A DNA stretch of 64,000 bases from Photobacterium sp. DA100 (GTDB lineage Bacteria; Pseudomonadota; Gammaproteobacteria; Enterobacterales; Vibrionaceae), in assembly GCF_029223585.1 (NCBI RefSeq), contig NZ_CP119423.1, forward strand, positions 1,674,001 through 1,738,000. The letters are read 5' to 3'. The notes beneath the pieces are model-generated. The model was given only the letters and a program-made list of their open reading frames with translations, made no database searches and was not told where the DNA came from. Numbering within the stretch: position 1 is the first letter of the stretch; each line of letters opens with the position of its first letter. Of the stretch, positions 9,859 to 19,367 are shown one piece after another. The translations under genes and the position numbers were made by a program.

Positions 9859-10557
9859 TTAACCGCACTTGGAGTCACCACAGTTCAGGCAAGTCTGACA
9901 ACCGTCTTTGACGATAACGGATTTGTTGTGGCACTTGTAGCAAAGTGTCGCGCTTGGTGGGAAGCTTCCAGACTCCTCTTCTGCTTCTTCCTTTTTACCT
10001 TCAAGCTCGGCTTTCTTGGCTTCAAGGAAGGCCTGCTGGTGCTCATCGACTTCTGGCTTACCCAGCATGCCAATTTCAGTGAGGTGCTGCTCAATCACAT
10101 TGCCGATTTCGGCGATAAGCGATGGGACATACTTCCCTTTGTTCCAGTAGCCACCGCGCGGATCAAACACAGAGCGAAGCTCTTCGACCAAAAATGTGCA
10201 GTCGCCACCTTTGCGGAATACCGCTGACATAATGCGGGTTAGGGCGACAATCCATTGGAAGTGCTCCAGGCTCTTAGAGTTGATAAACACTTCGAACGGA
10301 CGGCGAACTTCGTGCTCGGTACCCTCGTTGAGTACGACATCATTAATGGTAATAAACAGTGAGTGCTCAGAGATATGCTCCGGCGTTTTCAGCTTGTAGG
10401 TCGTACCTAATAGCTTTTCCGGGCGCTGCATATCTTCATGCATGTGCTGCACTTCAAACTCAGGAGCTGATGAAGGTGCAGGTGCTGCCTGTGGCGCTTC
10501 TTGTTCTTGGCTCTTTACTTTGAAGGCCACAATCTTACCGTCGATTTTTTTCGTCAT
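9859..10557 (-). CDS. nrdJb: Class II ribonucleotide reductase, small C-terminal subunit NrdJb (TSCPD domain)
   Basis: A 232-residue protein matching the separate C-terminal part of adenosylcobalamin-dependent ribonucleotide reductase. The TSCPD-type domain covers about residues 50-155 (EVRRPFEVFINSKSLEHFQW...FRKGGDCTFLVEEL). A charged linker and a cysteine-rich tail follow (CYKC...CQTCLNCGDSKC) that probably shuttles electrons to the active site. It lies 18 bases behind nrdJa on the same strand, so the two should be co-transcribed and act as one enzyme. The split arrangement is known from Pseudomonas. The group II intron ends 28 bases beyond this gene's stop. Confidence 0.88.
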   Translation of the reverse strand: MTKKIDGKIVAFKVKSQEQEAPQAAPAPSSAPEFEVQHMHEDMQRPEKLLGTTYKLKTPEHISEHSLFITINDVVLNEGTEHEVRRPFEVFINSKSLEHFQWIVALTRIMSAVFRKGGDCTFLVEELRSVFDPRGGYWNKGKYVPSLIAEIGNVIEQHLTEIGMLGKPEVDEHQQAFLEAKKAELEGKKEEAEEESGSFPPSATLCYKCHNKSVIVKDGCQTCLNCGDSKCG

Positions 10558-10575
10558 GTGTTTCTAACCTGTACC

Positions 10576-12726
10576 TTAAAATTTACCGTAGTAGCCTTCT
10601 TTCAGGGCATCATAAAGGTTCGCAGCGGTGTGAGTCTCGCCGTCGTACTCGATTTCTTCATTACCTTTGGCTTCAAAGGTCGAGCCATCTTCTAGGGTGA
10701 AGACATAGGTGGTGTTTTCGAGATCTTTCTCTTTCACCAAGACGCCCTGGAAGACTTCAGGGTTGAAACGGAAAGTTGTGCAACCCTTCAAGCCTTTGTC
10801 GTAGGCATCCATGTAGATGTCTTTGAAGTCCTCGAACGGGAAATCTGTCGGTACGTTGGCCGTTTTTGAGATCGAAGAGTCAATCCAGCGCTGGGCCGCG
10901 GCCTGTACTTCAACGTGCTGGCTTGGCGTAATGTCGTCAGCGGTGATGAAGTACTCGGGAAGCTGGCTTTCTTCGTCGTTGCTGTACGGCATTGCTTTTT
11001 CGTTAACCAGCTTGCGATAAGCCAATAACTCGAAGCTGTAGACGTCAACGCTTTCCTTTGTCTTCTTGCCCGGCACAATAACGTTGCGGGTATAGTGGTG
11101 CGCAAAGCTCGGTTCAATACCGTTACTGGCGTTATTGGCCAGAGACAGGGAAATGGTTCCTGTCGGGGCAATTGAGCTGTGGTGAGTGAAACGGCAGCCG
11201 TGTTTTGCCAGATCCTCGATCAGCTTGGGTTCGATTTCACTGACTTGCTGCATGTAGCGGCTGTACTTGGCGTGAAGGACTTTACCCTTCACCTTATCGC
11301 CTACTTTGATGCCGTCTTTGGCCATTTCTGGACGGAGGCGAAGCATTTTGGCTGTGATTTCGAACTCTTCGTTCATCACCGGCGCTGCGCCTTTCTCTTT
11401 GGCCAACTTCAGGCCTTCCTTCCAGCCTGTGATGGCCATTTCTTGTGCGACCTGCTCGGTAAAGGCCACAGAAGCAGCACTGCCGTATTTGTGCTTAAGC
11501 ATGGTCGTAGTAGAGCCTAAGCCGAGGAAGCCCATACCGTGACGGCGCTTGCTGGTGATCTCATGGCGCTGCTTTTCAAGCGGCAGCTGGTTGATTTCTA
11601 CCACGTTGTCCAGCATACGGGTAAAGATAGCAACAACTTTGCGATAGGCCTCCCAGTCGAAGTGGGCATTGTCGGTAAACGGCTCACGAACAAACTTGGT
11701 CAAGTTAACCGAACCCAGCAAGCAAGCACCGTAAGGTGGTAGTGGCTGCTCACCACAAGGGTTGGTTGCCCGGATCTCTTCACAAAACCAGTTGTTGTTC
11801 ATCTGGTTGACTTTGTCGATCAGAATAAAGCCCGGCTCGGCGTAATCGTAAGTCGATGTCATGATGACATTCCACAGATTGCGGGCTGGAAGCGAGCGGT
11901 AGATTTTACACGCCACACGGCCCTCGGCGTCTTCAACCAAGTTGTCTTTGGTTGGCCAGTCGGCCCAAACAATGCTGTCGTCATTGTCGAGATCAAGCTT
12001 ATCCTGTTTCGCTTCTTTGGCTGTGATAGGGAAAATCAGCTGCCAAGGCGCATCGTTTTTAACCGCTTCAATGAAATCTTCGTTGATAAGCAGCGACAGG
12101 TTGAACTGGCGTAGGCGACCGTCTTCGCGCTTGGCACGAATAAACTCGATGATATCCGGGTGGCGGATATCCATGGTTCCCATCTGCGCGCCACGGCGGC
12201 CACCGGCAGAAGAGACGGTGAAACACATCTTGTCATAGATATCCATGAACGAAAGTGGGCCAGATGTGTAAGCGCCAGCACCCGAAACAAAAGCACCGCG
12301 CGGGCGCAGGGTCGAAAAGTCGTAGCCGATACCACAGCCTGCTTTGAGCGTGAGGCCGGCTTCGTGGACTTTGCTCAGGATGTTATCCATTGAATCTTCA
12401 ATGGTGCCAGAGACTGTACAGTTAATGGTTGAGGTGGCAGGTTTATGTTCGAATGCACCTGCATTGGAGGTTATACGTCCAGCTGGAATAGCCCCGTTAC
12501 GTAGTGCCCAAAGAAATTCGTTGTACCAATGATCCTTAGCATCATCGTTTTCTAGATCTGCCAATGCGCGGGCAACACGTTTGAAAGTGTCGTCAAGCGT
12601 GACATCAATAGCTTCTCCGTGCTTTGATTTCAAACGATACTTACTGTCCCAAATCTCCACTGAAGTGGATTGGTACTCGATATCGACGGCTTGAGAGACT
12701 TCCGAAGCGGTTGGGGATTTCGCCAT
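10576..12726 (-). CDS. nrdJa: Adenosylcobalamin-dependent ribonucleoside-diphosphate reductase, catalytic subunit NrdJa
   Basis: A 716-residue catalytic subunit that reduces ribonucleotides to deoxyribonucleotides with coenzyme B12 as radical source, independent of oxygen. Recognisable features are the N-terminal reductase region (NEFLWALRNGAIPAGRI), the ATSTINCTVSGTIEDSM segment with one redox cysteine, AGCGIGYDFSTLRPRGA, and the radical-site motif NPCGEQPLPPYGACLLGSVNL. The ATG start follows a region with no strong ribosome binding site (GTAAGGTG). It pairs with nrdJb downstream. I looked for a cobalamin riboswitch and NrdR boxes upstream and could not identify either with confidence. Confidence 0.95.
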   Translation of the reverse strand: MAKSPTASEVSQAVDIEYQSTSVEIWDSKYRLKSKHGEAIDVTLDDTFKRVARALADLENDDAKDHWYNEFLWALRNGAIPAGRITSNAGAFEHKPATSTINCTVSGTIEDSMDNILSKVHEAGLTLKAGCGIGYDFSTLRPRGAFVSGAGAYTSGPLSFMDIYDKMCFTVSSAGGRRGAQMGTMDIRHPDIIEFIRAKREDGRLRQFNLSLLINEDFIEAVKNDAPWQLIFPITAKEAKQDKLDLDNDDSIVWADWPTKDNLVEDAEGRVACKIYRSLPARNLWNVIMTSTYDYAEPGFILIDKVNQMNNNWFCEEIRATNPCGEQPLPPYGACLLGSVNLTKFVREPFTDNAHFDWEAYRKVVAIFTRMLDNVVEINQLPLEKQRHEITSKRRHGMGFLGLGSTTTMLKHKYGSAASVAFTEQVAQEMAITGWKEGLKLAKEKGAAPVMNEEFEITAKMLRLRPEMAKDGIKVGDKVKGKVLHAKYSRYMQQVSEIEPKLIEDLAKHGCRFTHHSSIAPTGTISLSLANNASNGIEPSFAHHYTRNVIVPGKKTKESVDVYSFELLAYRKLVNEKAMPYSNDEESQLPEYFITADDITPSQHVEVQAAAQRWIDSSISKTANVPTDFPFEDFKDIYMDAYDKGLKGCTTFRFNPEVFQGVLVKEKDLENTTYVFTLEDGSTFEAKGNEEIEYDGETHTAANLYDALKEGYYGKF

Positions 12727-13136
12727 TATGAATGCACCTTACTGTTATCATGTTGTGTTGCTGCTTGCTACAAAGGACTTATCCAATCCTATTTATAGCT
12801 TACTCACCCGGTTGAGCATGGAGGGTGAAAGTCAGCAAGGCGCAGATCAAACCACTAACCCAAAAGATCTTCAAGTCTTGACAAGGCGATTATCGCTCTT
12901 TGTAACTAATCGTTAATAATAGCCTTTTTGATAGATGGAATGGTTGTAAACAAGGTTGCCAAAATGTGATCAAACCAGCTCGACAGTGGTTATTTTAGCC
13001 ATTGTATTTATAGTTATTGGATTGATTTTAAAGCTTGCTTGCTACATCAGTGATGATGACGAATAAGTCATCAAACAAGGATAATTCATACCCTAAATGG
13101 TGAGTATCAGGTGGGATTTATCTGCTAGTAATACTG
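12727..13136. other. Intergenic region upstream of nrdJa
   Basis: About 410 bases between two leftward genes. It must hold the nrdJ promoter, near its left end. A short inverted repeat (TCACCC...GGGTGA) occurs around 12808-12830. No B12 box, NrdR pair, RNA gene or credible reading frame was seen. Confidence 0.35.
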
Positions 13137-13163
13137 AAAAAGGGGACACCGAAAGGTGTCCCA
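13137..13163 (-). terminator. Terminator of porin gene
   Basis: Read on the minus strand: GGGACACC, a 4-base loop, GGTGTCCC, then CTTTTT. A strong intrinsic terminator about 50 bases beyond the porin stop codon. Confidence 0.85.
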
Positions 13164-13214
13164 AGGTTGTCAAAACTGCTCGACAGAATGAACACAGATT
13201 AGTGAGTGAGTACC

Positions 13215-14309
13215 TTAGAAGTTATAACGTACCAATAGGGCTAGCTCATTATCCAGTTTGGCATCAGAACCCGTTGCGGTTTTGCTGCTTGCATCAATTT
13301 TGTATTCTGCAGCAAGGATGATAGGGCCGGTAAAATATGCCGCGCCCACTGTAGCGTAGGAATATTTGGCCTTGGAGTTATCATCTTCCAGCAGGTTGTA
13401 GCCGCCAAGGATTTGGAACTGGTTGATATCGTAGGAGCCAAATACTTCTACACCCGTCGCCGCTCTGATCATCCCATCGGTGGTAACACTACTGCTGCTG
13501 AAGCTAGACTTTTTGAACGCCTCATTTGATGTTTTGCTCTGGTGGTTGCGGAATTCACCGTAGTTAGCCGCTAGATTCAGGCCATTGTACTGGTAAGTGA
13601 TAACGGCATTAGCCACTTTTGCGTCTGCACGATCATCAAATTTAGTTTCAGCGTAGACACCGCTTAGGCCGATAATACCCATACCGGTATCGAAGTCGTA
13701 ACCTGCCATAGCTTGGTAACCGTAATCGCGGTCATAGCCACCAGAGATATTGCCTTCCTCGTCACGTGAAAGGTTGGAATCCTGGAATTGGTACTGAAGG
13801 CCAACCTGTACACCGTAGAAGTTGTTGCGGTATTGAATTACGTCATCCGCACGGCCTGTACCATGTACGCCACCGTCGCCAGAAATGCCGTCGTAGTTAC
13901 CGGCTGTATCACCACCGTAGATCCAGAACAGATCCGTTTTACCTGTTACGTCGTAGTGAACAGACCAGGCTTTACCGAGCGTAAAGTTACCAAAGTCCTC
14001 GTGATCAGCAGTGATAAAGCCTAAACGGTTTGAAATATGGCTGCCCTCAGAGCTATTTGAAAGCGCGTCATATGCCCATTCAGCACGAGTGCCGATATCC
14101 CAGCCACTTTCGAGGGCATGGGTGTAACCAAAGTTAATACGTGATGATTGGTTATTGAGGCTCGAATCACCATCTGAAAATTTAGCGCTTACTGCCAAAC
14201 GGCCACCTACAGAGAAGGTGTTAGTGCCATCGTTATAAACTTCCAATGCATGAACAGACGATGAGGTTGCCGCAGCTGCCACTGCTAGGGCAATTAGCTT
14301 TTTATTCAT
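13215..14309 (-). CDS. Outer-membrane general porin (OmpU/OmpT-like)
   Basis: A 364-residue beta-barrel porin. The signal peptide is residues 1-21 (MNKKLIALAVAAAATSSSVHA), and the mature chain opens with LEVYNDGTNTFSVGGRLAVSAKF, typical of trimeric gammaproteobacterial porins. It ends in a terminal phenylalanine (LLVRYNF), the BAM recognition signal. Alternating amphipathic strands run throughout, with a loop-3-like YGGDTAGNYDGISGDGG segment. The start has AGGAAT upstream. A long untranslated region precedes it, as expected for a tightly regulated porin. Which Vibrionaceae porin it corresponds to cannot be settled from sequence reading alone. Confidence 0.9.
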   Translation of the reverse strand: MNKKLIALAVAAAATSSSVHALEVYNDGTNTFSVGGRLAVSAKFSDGDSSLNNQSSRINFGYTHALESGWDIGTRAEWAYDALSNSSEGSHISNRLGFITADHEDFGNFTLGKAWSVHYDVTGKTDLFWIYGGDTAGNYDGISGDGGVHGTGRADDVIQYRNNFYGVQVGLQYQFQDSNLSRDEEGNISGGYDRDYGYQAMAGYDFDTGMGIIGLSGVYAETKFDDRADAKVANAVITYQYNGLNLAANYGEFRNHQSKTSNEAFKKSSFSSSSVTTDGMIRAATGVEVFGSYDINQFQILGGYNLLEDDNSKAKYSYATVGAAYFTGPIILAAEYKIDASSKTATGSDAKLDNELALLVRYNF

Positions 14310-14835
14310 TTCATAATTCCTAATTTAATGGTGTAAAGCACTCATAAATGCTTGTTTTATTTTTTATTACTTCGTTCCCTGTAGTAATAGTGAAATGATC
14401 TTAAGGGGGAGGGTATAAAGAAAGTTTTAGATTTAAGATGCTGTTTTTAAATGTTTTTAATTTATGGTGTTTAAAAATGTTACATCCCCTAGAGTGCATG
14501 CCTGCCACAAGACTGTTAACGTGTTCGCAGTGGCAAAAACTTATTTTTTCAAATCTTGAGCTTTAGGTTTTTTTGCTACTGATTACGGTGATAAATATGA
14601 GTGGACAAACAATTAATTGCTATTTATTTGGTGGGGATATTGACGCACAGCGTCAAATATTCATCATTTAGCGCGATAATACCTGTTGGCTTGTATTTGC
14701 AATTATCGGGAAGTAAAGAAGTAAAAGCGAAGTCTGTACGGTGCCAGAATTGAATATTAAGAGTTAGGGGGAGTAAAGGTATGGTTTGAGGCCGAAGGGG
14801 GGCTGGTTAGTAAAGTGGGTTCTGGTAGAAAGGCT
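14310..14835. other. Intergenic region upstream of porin
   Basis: About 525 bases of AT-rich sequence. It must carry the porin promoter next to 14309. An inverted repeat TGCCAC...GTGGCA lies around 14502-14535 and could be a small-RNA or leader hairpin, but the stem is short. No reading frame with coding character was seen. Confidence 0.35.
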
Positions 14836-14858
14836 GGGCTAGCAGAAATAGCTAGCCC
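14836..14858 (-). terminator. Hairpin downstream of DsbA-like gene
   Basis: GGGCTAGC and GCTAGCCC form a perfect 8-bp stem with a 7-base loop just beyond the stop of the DsbA-like gene. The following T-tract is poor (CCTTTCT), so termination may be partial. Confidence 0.6.
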
Positions 14859-14874
14859 GTATACGCGAACTGGT

Positions 14875-15498
14875 TTATTGCTTTTCAGAGAGGAAACGAA
14901 TGGTGTTAGCTAAATCTTCCAAGCTGTCATGTGCACCATTCTGAACAAGGTATTTCCCTTTAACTAGGAAAGAAGGCACAGAGGTAATTTGTGCATTTTG
15001 TTCTAGTTGGTTGGCATTGGTCATTTGCTGGTAGACGAGCTCTTTTTGTTCATCGTTAAGAGCAAACGGGCTAACAAGATCATGCTGGCCGAAGATCTCA
15101 TCCAGCTTATTCTTGCGACCTTCCTCATCTAGGCCGGCGGCTTGCTCCTGAACAAAACTAAATAACGCTTCTTTCAAATCAGCTGATGGTTTGCCACTGC
15201 TCTGGATAGCTGCCGTGTAGTAAAGGTAAGCAGCGTATTGGGCACTTTCGTTAAACGTGACGTGAACCTGGTCGATATCTACTTCCGCCAACTTTTTGAT
15301 CTCAGGTAGCATCAGCTCCATGTTTCGACAGTGGCCACAGCCCAGGGAAAAGACCTCGACAACGTCGGCAATACCGGCTGTTGGCGTTGCGACTAAGGTG
15401 TATTTTACGCCTTCTTTCGGCGTATCGGTTTCACTACACCCCGTGACGGCAACAAGAAGAAAAAGGACAGAAGCAAAGATTTTCGTTAGTGTATTCAT
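14875..15498 (-). CDS. DsbA-like thiol:disulfide oxidoreductase, lipoprotein
   Basis: A 207-residue envelope protein counted from the MNTLTKIF start, which gives a proper lipoprotein signal (lipobox VTGC, Cys21). A longer frame reaching 15570 adds 24 non-signal residues and is less likely. The thioredoxin-fold active site is CGHC at residues 54-57, preceded by VVEVFSLG as in DsbA. The cis-proline loop is TSVPSFLV. The middle helical insertion fits DsbA. It probably makes or rearranges disulfides in exported proteins. Lipid anchoring differs from classical soluble DsbA. No partner DsbB is adjacent. Confidence 0.85.
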   Translation of the reverse strand: MNTLTKIFASVLFLLVAVTGCSETDTPKEGVKYTLVATPTAGIADVVEVFSLGCGHCRNMELMLPEIKKLAEVDIDQVHVTFNESAQYAAYLYYTAAIQSSGKPSADLKEALFSFVQEQAAGLDEEGRKNKLDEIFGQHDLVSPFALNDEQKELVYQQMTNANQLEQNAQITSVPSFLVKGKYLVQNGAHDSLEDLANTIRFLSEKQ

Positions 15499-15903
15499 AC
15501 TGATAATTGTAATGGGTTTAAAGCTGTAAGTATGGATGAAAATCAAGACGAGATCGTTGGCAAACATCAATTTTGTTGTCTGTTCGACGAAAATAATGTC
15601 TTTCTTGTTAGTTTTTTTCTGTCGCTAAATGGATGTTCTTTCCAAATACCTCGTTGGTCACGTTATTCGCAAAGAGTCACTCAGTTCAGAGGGTTGCCGG
15701 TTCTTCGAATCTCGTCTCGCGTTAGACATTAGGTTGTTAAGTGCTTATTTGGGTGTTTATTTACCCATTATTGGATGAAGTGCATGTTATGTTGCGGCTT
15801 GGTTCATGATTGTACAAAAAATGACTGAATGGGTGCGGTGATGTGTTGCCTGGATATTCGGTCTGTTGCTTATATGGGGCGTCAATACAGTAGTGAGGCG
15901 ATG
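15499..15903. other. Intergenic region between DsbA-like gene and tautomerase gene
   Basis: About 400 bases holding divergent promoters. A 49-codon frame (15629-15778, MDVLSKYLVGHVIRK...) is open on the plus strand but has no ribosome binding site and no recognisable family. I treat it as chance. A TTCGAATCTC patch near 15713 resembles a tRNA T-arm but no tRNA can be built around it. Confidence 0.3.
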
Positions 15904-16290
15904 ATGATTGTTATTTATGGAATAAAGGAAAGACTCAATCCGATTAAAGCGAGTCTTTCAGACGTTATTCAATCTTGTATGGGCAGGGAGCTTGGGCTGC
16001 CAGAAGATAAACGCTCTCATCGCTTTATACCGATGGAAAAAGAAGACTTTTACTATCCCGGTGGTCGAAGTGATGCTTATACAGTCATTGAAATCAACAT
16101 GATGGAAGGACGCAGAAAGGATACCCAAAAGGCGTTGATCAAATCGTTATTCATTGAGATTGAAAAGGCTTTGGGTATTTCACCGGTAGATATTGAAATA
16201 ATCATCAAGGAGCAGTCGGCACACTGCTGGGGTTTCCGCGGCATGACCGGAGATGAGGTTACCGATCTCAAGTACCGAGTGAAGGTATGA
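15904..16290 (+). CDS. Tautomerase-family protein
   Basis: A small (about 128-residue) cytoplasmic protein resembling the tautomerase/MIF superfamily. It has an N-terminal strand MIVIYGIKERLNPIKASLSDVI, a central YTVIEINMMEGR strand, and a terminal IEIIIKEQSAHCWGFRGMTGDEV, which matches the tautomerase-family pattern of an 'IxIxExxxxxWGxxGxxxDE' tail. Canonical 4-oxalocrotonate tautomerases use an N-terminal proline; none follows the Met here, so the activity is uncertain. I chose 15904 because GAGG lies 5 bases before it; 15901 is equally in frame, and the longer frame from 15829 lacks a binding site. Confidence 0.75.
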   Translation: MIVIYGIKERLNPIKASLSDVIQSCMGRELGLPEDKRSHRFIPMEKEDFYYPGGRSDAYTVIEINMMEGRRKDTQKALIKSLFIEIEKALGISPVDIEIIIKEQSAHCWGFRGMTGDEVTDLKYRVKV

Positions 16291-16353
16291 TATCCCGGAG
16301 AACCGATTCAAAAACTACATACATAATAGGGGAATAATAAACAAGGAGGTGTT

Positions 16354-16980
16354 ATGTTCCCACTTGAAGTCTTTTTGGCCTATACATTGGCTTGCCTGCT
16401 GTTGGTGATTTCCCCGGGGCCGGATAACTTACTGGCTATAGGGCGAGGGTTAAGTCAAGGAAAGCTCGCGGCAGTCGTATCGGGCTGCTCTTCTGGAGCC
16501 GGTATTCTGTTTCATGTTCTTGCAGCAACCTTTGGACTTACATTATTGATTCAGACCTCTGAGCTGGTTTTCTATATTGTCAAAGCCACTGGCGCAGCTT
16601 ATTTAATATGGCTTGGTATTAACGTATTACGCTCAAGAAGTCTTTTTTCACTTAAAAGCGCTAAGAAACAATCATTACAATCAATCTTTTCTACCGGGTT
16701 CTTGTCGGCGGCCCTTAACCCGAAACCCGGTATGTTTGTTCTGGCCTTCGTTCCTCAGTTTGTGAATCCAACGCTTGGTTCTGTGACCGTGCAGATGATC
16801 GTATATGGCGTGTGGTTTGCCGTGCTGACGGCAATAGGCTTCAGTATGATGGGAGTGTTTTCATCGCGGCTGACCCTTTGGCTCAGTAAAATGCCGAAAA
16901 TTATGTCTGGCTTAAATATTGGTGCGGGCGCTACGTTTATAACTTCTGGGTTGGCCATCGCGTTGATGAAACAGAAATGA
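16354..16980 (+). CDS. LysE/RhtB-family amino-acid exporter
   Basis: A 208-residue inner-membrane exporter with about six hydrophobic segments. The hallmark N-terminal SPGPDNLLAIGRGLSQG is at residues about 20-37. The C-terminal half begins around FSTGFLSAALNPKPGMFVLAFVPQFV, also characteristic. A strong AAGGAGG lies 5 bases before the ATG. It stands 63 bases behind the tautomerase gene and may share its transcript. The exported substrate (an amino acid or homoserine lactone type compound) cannot be told. Confidence 0.9.
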   Translation: MFPLEVFLAYTLACLLLVISPGPDNLLAIGRGLSQGKLAAVVSGCSSGAGILFHVLAATFGLTLLIQTSELVFYIVKATGAAYLIWLGINVLRSRSLFSLKSAKKQSLQSIFSTGFLSAALNPKPGMFVLAFVPQFVNPTLGSVTVQMIVYGVWFAVLTAIGFSMMGVFSSRLTLWLSKMPKIMSGLNIGAGATFITSGLAIALMKQK

Positions 16981-17104
16981 TATAAAAAACTTACTGTAGA
17001 TCTATTTGTCGCAATCGCTCGAAAGCGTTAACCAATTAGATGCTTCGAGCAATTTGCCTGAGATAGCTGCCTGCTTAACGCGCACATTGACACCTTTGTA
17101 TGAC

Positions 17105-18115
17105 TTACCAGGCACATTTTTCTTCGAAAAATTGTTCGAAGAACTTCATGGTTTCACTGAATACCTGATCGCGCAGTTCATCTTTTTCCATCAGCAGCTC
17201 ATGACGGGCCGATTCGATAACTTTCAGTTGGCATCGGTCGGTATGATCATCAAACAGGAGCTGTGCCCGGTTATCGACAATGGTGTCATTCTCAGCTTGA
17301 AGCAACAGCAACGGTGTCTGGAGTTTGCCTGCGTCTTGAATACAATGTTTCGCTGCACGTATTGCTTGCCATACCCACCTGGCGCTTGGGCCTCCGACCC
17401 TCAACTCTGGGTGAGTCTGATACAAGTGCTTGGCCCAGACGTAACGCAATTGGCTCTGGCATTGATCGTTCTGTTCAAACGGTAGTTCATGGTACGCCTT
17501 CTGCCCTAGGGCGTATGTCGGTACTGATTGGTAAAGGTCAAAGATCTTCGCCACTGCCGGTGCAACCAAGCGCAGCGCGCCGGACATGTGGATACCAAAC
17601 ATAGGGGCATTGAGTACCGCTGCATTGAATACATCAGGGTGCTGCTCAAGATACAAGGTTGAAATGGCACCGCCCATGGAATGTGCGAGAAGAAAGCAGC
17701 GGGAATAGCGGGACGGCTGGACAATGTTTTCGATGAATGTCTCAAGATCAGCTACGTAATCGTCAAAGCTGTCGACGTGGCCTACCTCAGGATCAGCGGC
17801 TAAGCGGCCTGAAGCCCCCTGCCCGCGATGGTCATAGGCGTATACGTCAAAACCGCGGGTAACATATTCAAAAATAACTTCTTGGTATTTCCAGACACTT
17901 TCATTTCTGCCATTGACTATCACCACACAGTAACGCTCATGGGGCAAGAATGTCGTGCCTGATTCGCAAAGGCTAATACCGTGGATAGGAATCCCCCCGA
18001 TCCCTGAAAAGACATGCTTTTTACGTTGTTGCCACATCTGGTGAATATCATGGTGCATGAGTTCAGTAAACACTGCTTCTTTGGTAACAAAATCTGCTGA
18101 ATATCTTGGTTTCAT
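17105..18115 (-). CDS. pldB: Lysophospholipase L2-like alpha/beta hydrolase (PldB)
   Basis: A 336-residue serine hydrolase. The nucleophile elbow is AHSMGG (in FLLAHSMGGAISTLYLEQHPD), preceded by YAYDHRGQGAS, a monoglyceride-lipase/lysophospholipase signature. The acid is probably in AENDTIVD and the histidine in ESARHELLMEKDELR, both at the C-terminal end. The length fits PldB. It follows the patatin gene by only 9 bases, so the pair probably works together on phospholipids or lysophospholipids. There is no obvious signal peptide, suggesting an inner-membrane or cytoplasmic location. Confidence 0.88.
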   Translation of the reverse strand: MKPRYSADFVTKEAVFTELMHHDIHQMWQQRKKHVFSGIGGIPIHGISLCESGTTFLPHERYCVVIVNGRNESVWKYQEVIFEYVTRGFDVYAYDHRGQGASGRLAADPEVGHVDSFDDYVADLETFIENIVQPSRYSRCFLLAHSMGGAISTLYLEQHPDVFNAAVLNAPMFGIHMSGALRLVAPAVAKIFDLYQSVPTYALGQKAYHELPFEQNDQCQSQLRYVWAKHLYQTHPELRVGGPSARWVWQAIRAAKHCIQDAGKLQTPLLLLQAENDTIVDNRAQLLFDDHTDRCQLKVIESARHELLMEKDELRDQVFSETMKFFEQFFEEKCAW

Positions 18116-18124
18116 CGGGCCATC

Positions 18125-19192
18125 CTAGGCATACATTTTCTGGGCGCACACTTCGTCATTGGCAGGTTTTTTATCGCTATCGGACGAGTGGGGTTTAGGA
18201 GGATGGCCCGGTACTGAGAATTCGCGGCCAAGTGTCGCCATAAAATATCGACCCGATTGGTAACCTAATTGGTAATCTTGTTTGAGCGAATCAAGACGGC
18301 TGCCGAGGAGTTTTGAAGACAGCTCTTTATTAGGATGGATTTCATAAATTGTTGCGTCATCTGGTGGGTTGTTTAAAAAGGCCTGGGTTTGGCGGTAGTT
18401 CTCTTCATGTTCAAGAAACAAACTGATTAGCTCTGCTGCTTTGGTTTTTCCTAACGCTTTACTGAGCATCGACATCCAGCAATGATCGAAGTTGACGCTT
18501 ATCGGCACCGTTCGGATGACCACGATGTGTCGGTAACCTCTGTCGTAAGCCTCTTGTACTGGAATTGGCGCACCTACACCGCCATCGACCCAGTACTGCT
18601 GGTGATTGAGAATCGGTTGTCGACGCAGGACGGGAATGGCACACGACGCTTTCAAGGCGGCTTGCCAGTCATCAGTTCTGAGGTCAAAAAAGGAGGCACG
18701 GTGATTGTCGGCATGGCATGCGCAGGCGAGAACAGTTCGCCAGCGCATGTTCTTATGGCCCTGCTGCCAGTCGAGTGGCAATCGGGTTTGGGTTTGTTCC
18801 AATAGCCAATCGAGATTCAATCCTTCCTTGCCGAGCAAAAAGCGGGGTAAGTCAAAAAAGTCATGGGTAGTGGTGGCTTCAGTGATGACACGATATGCGT
18901 GCTTGGTATGCCCGCAAATAAAGGATGCGATATTGAGAGAGCCAGCCGAAGTACCTACCAGCAATGAGAATGGATTATAATCGGCGTCCAAGAAAGCATC
19001 CAATACCCCAGCTGTAAAAATACCTCGCTGGCCCCCTCCTTCGGTGACGAGTGCAATTTTGTCGCAATATTTGGGGAGATGAGAAAGTGCATCCACATTG
19101 TTCACTGCACATGAAATATGTATTCCCGTCATTGGCTTGCCTATCTTGATGTTATTGTGAAAGGTAGGCCAAGCATACTTGTGTACTTTCAT
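18125..19192 (-). CDS. Patatin-like phospholipase
   Basis: A 355-residue patatin-family hydrolase with a Ser-Asp dyad. The oxyanion-hole loop is GGGQRGIFTAGVLDAFL, the nucleophile elbow is GTSAGSLN, and the aspartate is in VDGGVGAPIP. These match the bacterial YjjU-like patatins that act on membrane phospholipids. A second in-frame Met (MTGIHIS, 20 residues in) could be the true start. It is the first gene of a two-gene operon with pldB. Promoters for this operon and for the divergent yegD gene share the 175-base gap upstream. Confidence 0.88.
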   Translation of the reverse strand: MKVHKYAWPTFHNNIKIGKPMTGIHISCAVNNVDALSHLPKYCDKIALVTEGGGQRGIFTAGVLDAFLDADYNPFSLLVGTSAGSLNIASFICGHTKHAYRVITEATTTHDFFDLPRFLLGKEGLNLDWLLEQTQTRLPLDWQQGHKNMRWRTVLACACHADNHRASFFDLRTDDWQAALKASCAIPVLRRQPILNHQQYWVDGGVGAPIPVQEAYDRGYRHIVVIRTVPISVNFDHCWMSMLSKALGKTKAAELISLFLEHEENYRQTQAFLNNPPDDATIYEIHPNKELSSKLLGSRLDSLKQDYQLGYQSGRYFMATLGREFSVPGHPPKPHSSDSDKKPANDEVCAQKMYA

Positions 19193-19367
19193 TCTGAATA
19201 TTTGAAAGTTTTAAGCTAATGGTTAATTAAAAATTAACATGCAAGAGGGGAAGAGATGGGGCCGAGACTGGATTTAATCCTACTGAGCATGCATTGTCAT
19301 AAACTCTTGATTGAACAAATGGCGAATTTCAGTATGATGGCCGGCTTTTCTTGGTGCGGAGGATAGC

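Noticed and set aside
12727..13136. Cobalamin riboswitch or NrdR boxes before nrdJa
   Set aside because: Expected on functional grounds, but I could not find the B12-box core or the paired NrdR palindromes by eye.
15690..15730. A tRNA-like T-arm (GGTTCTTCGAATCTCG)
   Set aside because: No acceptor, D or anticodon stems can be formed around it.
17006..17485. A 159-codon plus-strand frame between LysE and PldB genes
   Set aside because: It overlaps the pldB coding region on the other strand almost entirely and has no recognisable family.
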